DNA of 21,218 bases from Sulfuritalea sp. (GTDB lineage: Bacteria > Pseudomonadota > Gammaproteobacteria > Burkholderiales > Rhodocyclaceae), in the NCBI GenBank assembly GCA_016716965.1, contig JADJUP010000038.1:1-21218 (forward strand). The letters run 5' to 3'. Position 1 is the stretch's first letter. Every line of letters begins with the position of its first letter. Positions 7,659 to 13,804 of the stretch are shown piece after piece. Both the position numbers and the translations under genes were made by a program. The notes under the pieces are model-generated. The model did no database searches. It saw only the letters and a program-made list of their open reading frames with translations, and had not been told where the DNA came from.

Positions 7659-8183
7659 ATGTGGCATTGGCTTGCAACCGTTCCCGCGCTGTTGTTGCTC
7701 GGCGCATGTACCACGCCGCCCGCACCAGCCGAGGCTCCGGTTGCCGAAGTCGCCGTGCCGCCGCAACCCCAATCGCGACCCGCACGTGCGGCCAGGGCGC
7801 CGGCCACGCCGAAGGCCAAGAAGCCGGGGCCGATTCCCACCCGTGCGCTCAACCTGCTCGCCGAATGCCGCTTCCGTGACGAGACGGGTTACAACGGCGA
7901 GATGAAGCTCGCCGTGAAGGATGCCCGGGTGAGCGCCTTCGTCGCCCGGGTGAATATCCCGCAGCGTGGCAGTTGCCGTTTTGACCTGAAGAATTTTCGC
8001 CAGACGCGCGAACTGCCCAATGTGGAACTCAGCCATCTGAGCGATCGCTGCGTGGTGCGCGTCTGGGAACAGGGAGAGCGGGTCACCGTCGCCTTCCAGC
8101 AATGCCAGAAGATGTGTACGGGCGAGGCCTGGGTGCACCTGTGGCCGATCCTGACCGATCGACGCGACGGATCCTGCGCCTGA
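7659..8183 (+). CDS. Small cysteine-containing lipoprotein of unknown function
   Basis: A 174-residue protein. Residues 1-17 are a lipoprotein signal (MWHWLATVPALLLLGAC) with the lipobox L-G-A-C and C17 as the lipidated residue, so it is exported and membrane anchored. A proline/alanine-rich, positively charged spacer follows (about 18-62), then a folded domain (about 65-174) with C-R-F motifs (AECRF, GSCRF) and six cysteines after the lipidation site, enough for disulfides in the periplasm. I do not recognise the family. The frame is open far upstream, but the lipobox and the change in composition fix the start at 7659. It converges with the next gene; their stops are 18 bases apart. Confidence 0.75.
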   Translation: MWHWLATVPALLLLGACTTPPAPAEAPVAEVAVPPQPQSRPARAARAPATPKAKKPGPIPTRALNLLAECRFRDETGYNGEMKLAVKDARVSAFVARVNIPQRGSCRFDLKNFRQTRELPNVELSHLSDRCVVRVWEQGERVTVAFQQCQKMCTGEAWVHLWPILTDRRDGSCA

Positions 8184-8201
8184 CGGCGCGAGCGCCGGCG
8201 A

Positions 8202-8750
8202 TCAGGGCGCCGGGTCGGGTTGGAAGTTGAAGCGTCGCGGCAGGTCGGCGCGACGGATGGCCTGCAGCGGCAGACCCCGCCACAAGAGTCCACCGGAGCC
8301 CTGCATGGCGGCCAGCAATGCGGCGTCGCTCGCGGCGATTCCATTTGCATCGCGGCAGGCGACGAGGAAAGCCGGCAGATCGCGGTCGTCGAGCAGGCCG
8401 ATGCCGGGCGCGACATCCAGCAGGACGCTGCCCTCCTCGTCCATGAAAGCCGCGCTTGCATGGCCCACAGGCATATCGGTGTGCGCTGTCAGTTCGCCGT
8501 CGCCGCCTAAGCGCAGCACCAGCGGTGCGTAGTCGAGGGCAACATAGACCTTCTGTGGCCCGTTGTGGAACACCCAGTTGCCGCTGTCATCGACGGCGTA
8601 GTTGCGGTTGATGAAGGCGATCAGGCCGGCGTGGCGCACGACTTCGCCCTTGAGCCGCCAGTTGCCGCGCCGGTCGAGCGAAAGCCAGCCGTAGCAGGCC
8701 GGCACGTTCGGCCATTTGACGTTCGCCGCGTCGGCGTCGGGCAAAGCCAT
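8202..8750 (-). CDS. Conserved betaproteobacterial protein of unknown function
   Basis: A 182-residue soluble protein with no signal peptide or membrane helix. It contains the pattern K-W-P-N-V-P-A-C-Y-G-W-L-S-L-D-R-R-G near the N-terminus, then FINRNYAVDDSGNWVFHNGPQ and KVYVALDYAPLVLRL. I recall these as hallmarks of a DUF2946-like family widespread in Burkholderiales and Rhodocyclales; the DUF number is from memory and may be wrong. No catalytic motif can be pointed to. It lies about 70 bases downstream of slyD on the same strand, beyond a terminator hairpin, so it may have its own promoter. The ribosome binding site before the ATG at 8750 is weak. Confidence 0.75.
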   Translation of the reverse strand: MALPDADAANVKWPNVPACYGWLSLDRRGNWRLKGEVVRHAGLIAFINRNYAVDDSGNWVFHNGPQKVYVALDYAPLVLRLGGDGELTAHTDMPVGHASAAFMDEEGSVLLDVAPGIGLLDDRDLPAFLVACRDANGIAASDAALLAAMQGSGGLLWRGLPLQAIRRADLPRRFNFQPDPAP

Positions 8751-8777
8751 CAGGGAAAGCCCGCACCGAAATGAAAC

Positions 8778-8795
8778 GGGGGCCGCGCGGCCCCC
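8778..8795 (-). terminator. Terminator hairpin after slyD
   Basis: The perfect palindrome GGGGGCC-GCGC-GGCCCCC has seven-base arms and a four-base loop, 24 bases past the slyD stop. On the minus strand it is followed by GTTTCATTTC, a broken T run, so it should work at least partly as an intrinsic terminator separating slyD from the gene at 8202-8750. Confidence 0.65.
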
Positions 8796-8819
8796 ATTCT
8801 TGTTGCGCGGCGGTCGTAC

Positions 8820-9302
8820 TCAGTGATGGTGGCCGTGTTCGCCGTGCACATGGCCGTGGGTGACTTCCTCGTCGGTGGCGGCGCGCACGCCGGTGACGGT
8901 GCAGGAGAACACCAGCGCGATGCCGGCCAGAGGATGGTTGCCGTCGACCACCACCTTGTCGTCGGCGATGTCGGTGATGGTGAACAGGCCGTCCTCGCTT
9001 TCGCCATCCTCGGCGCCGCGTTCGAACTGCATGCCGACTTCGATGTTGTCGGGGAACAACTGGCGCGGTTCGATGGCGACCAGGTCGGCGTCGTATTCGC
9101 CGAAGGCATCCTCGGGTTCCAGTCGGACTTCCAGCGCGTCACCGACGGCCTTGCCCTGCAATTCCTCTTCGATGCGGTCGAAGATGCCGCCGTAGCCGCC
9201 GTGAAGGTAAACCAGCGGATTGGCGCCCTCGTCGATCGACGCGCCGTCGAGGTCGGCTACGCTGTAGTTGAGGGTGACGACGGTGTTCCTAGCGATGAGC
9301 AT
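8820..9302 (-). CDS. slyD: SlyD FKBP-type peptidyl-prolyl isomerase
   Basis: A 160-residue cytoplasmic foldase. The N-terminus MLIARNTVVTLNYSVAD, the segment NPLVYLHGGYGGIFDRIEEEL and EPEDAFGEYD are SlyD hallmarks: a split FKBP domain with an inserted chaperone flap (about 70-120). The tail is histidine rich (HGHVHGEHGHHH) and would bind Ni2+ or Zn2+, as in SlyD proteins that feed hydrogenase or urease maturation. The start at 9302 is chosen over an ATG at 9320 because AAAGGAAAG lies just upstream and relatives begin M-x-I-A-x-N-T. The first 14 bases overlap the end of bcp, so the two are probably co-transcribed and coupled. A terminator follows the stop. Confidence 0.93.
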   Translation of the reverse strand: MLIARNTVVTLNYSVADLDGASIDEGANPLVYLHGGYGGIFDRIEEELQGKAVGDALEVRLEPEDAFGEYDADLVAIEPRQLFPDNIEVGMQFERGAEDGESEDGLFTITDIADDKVVVDGNHPLAGIALVFSCTVTGVRAATDEEVTHGHVHGEHGHHH

Positions 9303-9783
9303 GGTGCTTTCCTTTGCCATTGAGGCCTTTTACAAGTTGATAGACCTCGGCGGCATGCCCTTTCGGTTGCACATCGTAGAGGGCGTGACGAACAATGCCT
9401 TCCTTGTCGACGATGAACGTCGAGCGTATGACACAGAGCTTCTTGTGGCCGTCCTTTTCGCGAAACTGGGACACGCCGAATTTGCGGCAGACTTCACCTT
9501 CCTCGTCGGACAGCAGGCGCACCGACAGGCCATGCTTGTCGCGAAAATCCGCGTGCGACAGGCAGTCGTCGCGCGAGACGCCGAGGATCACGCAGTCGTG
9601 TTTGGCGAACTCGTCTTCGTGGTCGGAGAAGTCGGCGGCTTCGAGGGTGCAGTAAGGTGTGCCATCGCGCGGATAGAAGAACAACACGGCGTGCTGACGC
9701 CCTCGCAGCGAGGCAAAGTCGAACCACTCCATGTCTGCGTCGGGTAATGAAAACTCCGGCGCCTTTTCTCCTTCGTGCAGCAC
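9289..9783 (-). CDS. bcp: Bcp/PrxQ-type thiol peroxidase
   Basis: A 164-residue thioredoxin-fold peroxiredoxin that reduces hydrogen peroxide and organic peroxides using a thiol donor. The peroxidatic cysteine is C45 in FFYPRDGTPYCTLEA, close to the P-x-x-x-T-x-x-C pattern. The resolving cysteine often found five residues later is alanine here (A50); candidates are C64, C74 (SRDDCLSHADF), C99 and C117. It therefore uses a different disulfide or works as a one-cysteine enzyme. The start is GTG at 9783-9781, preceded by a strong AGGAGGAGG site. The last 14 bases overlap slyD. The gene is 57 bases downstream of zapE on the same strand, with a possible promoter in that gap. Confidence 0.92.
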   Translation of the reverse strand: MLHEGEKAPEFSLPDADMEWFDFASLRGRQHAVLFFYPRDGTPYCTLEAADFSDHEDEFAKHDCVILGVSRDDCLSHADFRDKHGLSVRLLSDEEGEVCRKFGVSQFREKDGHKKLCVIRSTFIVDKEGIVRHALYDVQPKGHAAEVYQLVKGLNGKGKHHAHR

Positions 9784-9813
9784 GTGGTCCTCCTCCTGCG
9801 GCGAACTCGATTC

Positions 9814-9844
9814 ATTCTAACCGAGTCTGTGCGGAAGAAATCAA
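9814..9844 (-). promoter_or_regulatory. Possible bcp-slyD promoter
   Basis: On the minus strand TTGATT (9844-9839) and TAGAAT (9819-9814) are 19 bases apart, about 30 bases ahead of the bcp start. The -35 box overlaps the zapE stop codon. The wide spacing lowers confidence. Confidence 0.4.
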
Positions 9845-10989
9845 GTCCCCCCGTTGCCATCTTCCAGCGCCAGCACGTCCTCACGTCGATGCGGGCTGGC
9901 GAGGTATTCCAGCGAGCGCATTTCGATCAGCCGGCTCACAGTGCGCTTGAATTCGCTGGCCTGCGTGCCCTGCGTATAAAGCTCCTCCGCCGGACAGGCG
10001 GCGCTGACGATGAGCTTGACGCGGTGGTCGTAGAGCACGTCGACCAGCCAGGTGAAGCGCCGCGCCGCGCTCGCCATGCCGGCATCCATGCGCGGCACGC
10101 CGGAAAGGAACAGAGTGTGGTGGCGATTGGCCAGCCATAGGTAATCATTCTGCGAGCGCGGGCCGTCGCAGAGTTCGGCGAAATCGAACCAGATCACGCC
10201 GGGCGCGCGATGCACCACGGCGAGTTGCCGCCCCAGCACCACGACCGGTTCGGCGTGACCAGGACCGCCCGACACTTGACGAAAGGTCCGCTCGATGGCG
10301 GATTGCGCCGTCGCGTCGTTGCTGGTCAGGAATACCTCTGCCTGCTCCAGTGCGCGCAGCCGGTAGTCGATGCCGGCGTCGATCTCGATCACGTCCAGGC
10401 GCTGGCGCAACAGCGCGATGGTGGGCAGGAACAACTCGCGCTGCAGGCCGTTCGGATAGAGACCATCGGGCGGATAGTTGGAGGTGATGCAGAACACCAC
10501 GCCGGCGTCGAACAGGGCCTGCATCAGGCGGCCCAGCATCATGGCGTCGGCGATGTCCGAGACGTGGAATTCGTCGAAGCACATGAGCCGCGTTTCGCGC
10601 GCGATGCGCGCGGCGACCTTCGCCAGCGGATCGGATTCGTTGCGATGCTTGCGCAAGGAGTCGTGGATCTCGCGCATGAACGCATGGAAATGCACGCGGC
10701 GTTTGCGCTGGTAAGGCACGGCGGCGAAGAAGCAGTCCATCAGGAAGCTCTTGCCGCGCCCCACCCCGCCCCAGAACCAGACGCCGCGCGGCAGTTCCGG
10801 GCGCACCAGCAGCTTGCGCAGGCGGCCGCGGCGCGCCGCCTTGAGCGCCAGCAGTTCGTCGTAGAACTTCTGCAGGCGCATCGCGGCGACCAGTTGCGCC
10901 GGATCGGCGACGATGCCGCGCACGGCCAGCGCGGCATTGAAGCCTTCGATCATGCCGTCCTTGGGGACGTTGAGGATTTTGTGCGGCAT
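9841..10989 (-). CDS. zapE: ZapE/AFG1-like cell-division ATPase
   Basis: A 382-residue P-loop ATPase of the AFG1 family. In Escherichia coli ZapE acts with FtsZ at the division site under stress; mitochondrial relatives handle misfolded respiratory subunits. Walker A is GGVGRGKS (74-81), Walker B LMCFDE (135-140), followed by FHVSDIADAM and the sensor-like CITSNYPPDGLY; LWLANRHHTLFLSGVP and FTWLVDVLYDHRVKLI are also family typical. The ATG at 10989 is given; an ATG twelve codons later (10953), preceded by AAGGA, is an alternative, and the upstream one sits only five bases past the lpdA terminator. Placement after lpdA is a conserved betaproteobacterial arrangement. The length is normal. Confidence 0.92.
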   Translation of the reverse strand: MPHKILNVPKDGMIEGFNAALAVRGIVADPAQLVAAMRLQKFYDELLALKAARRGRLRKLLVRPELPRGVWFWGGVGRGKSFLMDCFFAAVPYQRKRRVHFHAFMREIHDSLRKHRNESDPLAKVAARIARETRLMCFDEFHVSDIADAMMLGRLMQALFDAGVVFCITSNYPPDGLYPNGLQRELFLPTIALLRQRLDVIEIDAGIDYRLRALEQAEVFLTSNDATAQSAIERTFRQVSGGPGHAEPVVVLGRQLAVVHRAPGVIWFDFAELCDGPRSQNDYLWLANRHHTLFLSGVPRMDAGMASAARRFTWLVDVLYDHRVKLIVSAACPAEELYTQGTQASEFKRTVSRLIEMRSLEYLASPHRREDVLALEDGNGGT

Positions 10990-10994
10990 CAATG

Positions 10995-11024
10995 AAAAGG
11001 GCGGCCGGGAAAACCCGCCCGCCC
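10995..11024 (-). terminator. Terminator after lpdA, close against the zapE start
   Basis: On the minus strand an 11-base stem with one mismatch (GGGCGGGCGGG and CCCGGCCGCCC) encloses TTTT and is followed by TTTT at 10998-10995. It lies 21 bases past the lpdA stop and ends only five bases before the zapE ATG at 10989. Confidence 0.7.
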
Positions 11025-11045
11025 TGTTACGGGGTTGGCCCGATT

Positions 11046-12473
11046 TTAGAAGTGCAGCGGCCGCTTGTCGACGGCCAGCGCCGCTTCGTGCACCACCTCC
11101 GACAAGGTCGGATGGGCGTGGCAGATGCGTGCGATGTCTTCCGACGATGCGTTGAACTCCATCGCGGCGACGGCTTCGGCGATCAGCTCCGAGGCGTTGG
11201 CGCCGATGATGTGCACGCCGAGGATGCGATCGGTCTTGGCGCAGGCCAGCATCTTGACGAAGCCGGTGGTATCGCCCTGCCCCAGCGCGCGACCGTTGGC
11301 GGCGAAGGGAATCTGGCCGGCGCGGTACTCGACGCCTTCGTTCTTCAACTGCTGTTCGGTTTTGCCGACCCAGGCGATTTCCGGATGGGTGTAAATGACC
11401 CAGGGCACGGTGTCGAGATTGACGTGGCCCTTCTGGCCGGCGATGCACTCGGCGACCATGACGCCTTCTTCCATCCCCTTGTGCGCCAGCATCGGGCCCG
11501 GCACGACGTCGCCCACCGCCCAGACGTTGGGCAGGTTGGTGCGGCAGTTGTGGTCGACGTTGATGTAGCCGCTCGGGCGCAGTTCGAGGCCGACATTCTC
11601 GGCGCCGAGGCCCTGCGTGTTGGGAACGCGGCCGACGGAGACTATCAGCCGGTCGCACTGCAGGGTCTTGGATTCGTCGCCGAGTTCGTAGTCGATCGTG
11701 ACGCCCTTCTTGCCGGCCTCGACCTTGGTGATCTTGACGCCGAGCTGGATGTTGAGGCCCTGCTTCTGGGTGAAGGTCTTCCAGGCTTCCTTGGACACGG
11801 CCTGGTCGGCCGAGGCGAGGAAATCCGGCATGGCTTCGAGGATGGTGACTTCGGAGCCGAGGCGCTTCCAGACCGAGCCGAGTTCGAGGCCGATCACGCC
11901 GGCGCCGATCACGCCGAGGCGCTTGGGCGTGGCATCGAAGGACAGGGCGCCGGCGTTGTCGCAGATGATCTTGTTGTCGACCGGGATGCCCGGCAGGTGG
12001 CGCGCCTTGGAGCCGGTGGCGACGATGACGTGAGTGGCTTCGACGATCTCGCCATTGACATCGACGCGCCAGCGGTCGTCCTCGCGGCTGACGAACTTGC
12101 CGTGGCCGGGCAGCAGCGTGACCTTGTTCTTCTTGAACAGGCCCTTGATGCCGCCGGTGAGCTGGGTGACGATGTTGTCCTTGCGCTTGATCATGGTGCC
12201 GACGTCGATCTTGACGCCCTGCGCCGAGATGCCGTGCATCTGGAAGCCGTGCTGCGCTTCCTCGTAAAGCTCTGACGAGCGCAGCAGGGCCTTGGACGGA
12301 ATGCAGCCGACATTGAGGCAGGTGCCGCCGAGGCGGACTTCGCCTTTCGGGTCGGCATAGGATTCCGACTCGATGCAGGCCGTGGACAGGCCCAGTTGCG
12401 CGCAGCGGATCGCCGCGACATAACCGCCGGGGCCGGCACCGATTACTACTACGTCAAATTGCTTGTTTGCCAA
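11046..12473 (-). CDS. lpdA: Dihydrolipoamide dehydrogenase (E3)
   Basis: A 475-residue FAD/NAD flavoprotein that reoxidises the lipoyl groups of the 2-oxoglutarate (and usually pyruvate) dehydrogenase complex and makes NADH. FAD site GAGPGG (12-17); redox disulfide C52 and C57 in GGTCLNVGCIPSK; NAD site GAGVIGLELGSVW; second FAD site VWAVGDVVPGPMLAHK; catalytic pair H454 and E459 in CHAHPTLSEVVHEA. All are intact and the length is standard. The start is an unusual TTG at 12473-12471, with AAAGG about six bases upstream and no ATG in frame nearby. It lies downstream of odhB on the same strand, separated by an inverted-repeat element, and is followed by a terminator. Confidence 0.96.
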   Translation of the reverse strand: MANKQFDVVVIGAGPGGYVAAIRCAQLGLSTACIESESYADPKGEVRLGGTCLNVGCIPSKALLRSSELYEEAQHGFQMHGISAQGVKIDVGTMIKRKDNIVTQLTGGIKGLFKKNKVTLLPGHGKFVSREDDRWRVDVNGEIVEATHVIVATGSKARHLPGIPVDNKIICDNAGALSFDATPKRLGVIGAGVIGLELGSVWKRLGSEVTILEAMPDFLASADQAVSKEAWKTFTQKQGLNIQLGVKITKVEAGKKGVTIDYELGDESKTLQCDRLIVSVGRVPNTQGLGAENVGLELRPSGYINVDHNCRTNLPNVWAVGDVVPGPMLAHKGMEEGVMVAECIAGQKGHVNLDTVPWVIYTHPEIAWVGKTEQQLKNEGVEYRAGQIPFAANGRALGQGDTTGFVKMLACAKTDRILGVHIIGANASELIAEAVAAMEFNASSEDIARICHAHPTLSEVVHEAALAVDKRPLHF

Positions 12474-12486
12474 AAAACCTTTCTAT

Positions 12487-12547
12487 GCCACAGAGGACAC
12501 AGGGATCGCAGAGGAAATTCCGGGCAGTTCTCTGTGATCTCTGTGGC
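12487..12547. repeat. Inverted-repeat intergenic element between odhB and lpdA
   Basis: The gap contains GCCACAGAGGACACAGGGAT (from 12487) and, inverted, CTCTGTGATCTCTGTGGC (ending 12547), which can pair into an imperfect 18-20-base stem around an AT-rich and GGGCAG centre. The CACAGAG/CTCTGTG motif resembles a dispersed intergenic repeat found in many proteobacteria; only one copy is seen here. It would form a hairpin in the odhB-lpdA transcript. Confidence 0.6.
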
Positions 12548-12555
12548 TAATGGGT

Positions 12556-13794
12556 TTAAACATCCAGCAAAAGGCGGGCCGGATCTTCCAGCGCTTCCTT
12601 CATGGTGACGAGGCCCAGCACCGCTTCGCGACCGTCGATGATGCGATGGTCGTAGGACAGCGCGAGGTAGTTGATCGGCCGCACCACGACCTGTCCGTTC
12701 TCGACCACGGCGCGATCCTTGGTCGCATGCACGCCGAGGATGGCGGACTGCGGCGGATTGATGATCGGCGTCGACAGCATGGAACCGAAGGTGCCGCCGT
12801 TGGAAATGGAGAAGGTGCCGCCGGTCAGGTCTTCGATCGAGATCTTGCCGTCCTTGGCCTTCTGGCCGAACTCGGCGATCTTCTTTTCGATCTGGGCCAG
12901 GCTCATCTGGTCGGCGTCGCGCAGGATCGGAACCACCAGGCCGCGCGGGCTGCCCACGGCGATGCCGATGTCGAAGTAGCCGTGATAGACGATGTCGTTG
13001 CCGTCGACCGAAGCGTTGATCACCGGGAATTTCTTCAGCGCGGCGACCGCGGCCTTGACGAAGAAGGACATGAAGCCGAGCTTGACGCCGTGTTCCTTCT
13101 CGAAGCGGTCCTGGTACTTCTTGCGCATTTCCATCACCGGCGCCATGTTCACCTCGTTGAAGGTGGTCAGGATGGCGTTGGTGGATTGCGACTGCACCAG
13201 GCGCTCGGCGACGCGGGCGCGCAGGCGGGTCATCGGCACGCGCTGTTCCGGACGGTCGGCGATGATCGCGTCGGCATTGACCACGTTGGGCTGCGGCAAT
13301 GCGGGCTTCGCCGCGGAAGTCGGCGCTGGCGACACGGCGGCCGGCGCGGCGGCGGCAGGCTTGGCGGCGCCGCTGACGTCTTCCTTGAGGATGCGGCCAC
13401 CGCGGCCGCTGCCCTGCACGTCGGCGGCGGAAATGCCCTTCTCATCCATGATCTTGCGCGCGGCGGGCATCGCCGTGGCGCTGGCGGCCGGCGCCGGCGC
13501 CACGGCCGGCGCTGCTGCCGGCTTGGCGGCGGCTGGAGCCGCAGCGGATGCCTTGGCTTCGGTGTCGATCTGGGCGATGACTTCGCCCGATGCCACCGTT
13601 TCGCCGTTCTGCTTGATGATCTTGACGATCACGCCGCTATCGGGGGCGGGCAATTCGAGCACGACCTTGTCGGTCTCGATGTCGATCAGGTTCTGGTCGC
13701 GGGTGACGGCGTCGCCTTCCTTGACGTGCCAGGCGGACAGCGTGGCTTCGGCGACCGACTCGGACAACTGGGGGACTTTGACTTCGATGATCAT
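12556..13794 (-). CDS. odhB: 2-Oxoglutarate dehydrogenase E2, dihydrolipoyl succinyltransferase
   Basis: A 412-residue core enzyme that moves the succinyl group from E1 to CoA. Domains: one lipoyl domain (1-77) with the lipoylated lysine K43 in DIETDKVVLE; an Ala/Pro-rich flexible linker; the E1/E3-binding domain (about 108-140, ARKIMDEKGISAADVQGSGRGGRI); a second Ala/Pro-rich linker; and the catalytic domain (about 185-412) with H383 and D387 in SYDHRIIDGREAV. The start at 13794 has GGAGA six bases upstream and begins MIIEVKVPQLSES, as in relatives. It follows the odhA stop by ten bases, so the two are co-transcribed. High sequence similarity to SucB is expected; odhB is the usual betaproteobacterial name. 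Confidence 0.96.
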   Translation of the reverse strand: MIIEVKVPQLSESVAEATLSAWHVKEGDAVTRDQNLIDIETDKVVLELPAPDSGVIVKIIKQNGETVASGEVIAQIDTEAKASAAAPAAAKPAAAPAVAPAPAASATAMPAARKIMDEKGISAADVQGSGRGGRILKEDVSGAAKPAAAAPAAVSPAPTSAAKPALPQPNVVNADAIIADRPEQRVPMTRLRARVAERLVQSQSTNAILTTFNEVNMAPVMEMRKKYQDRFEKEHGVKLGFMSFFVKAAVAALKKFPVINASVDGNDIVYHGYFDIGIAVGSPRGLVVPILRDADQMSLAQIEKKIAEFGQKAKDGKISIEDLTGGTFSISNGGTFGSMLSTPIINPPQSAILGVHATKDRAVVENGQVVVRPINYLALSYDHRIIDGREAVLGLVTMKEALEDPARLLLDV

Positions 13795-13804
13795 GATTTC
13801 TCCG

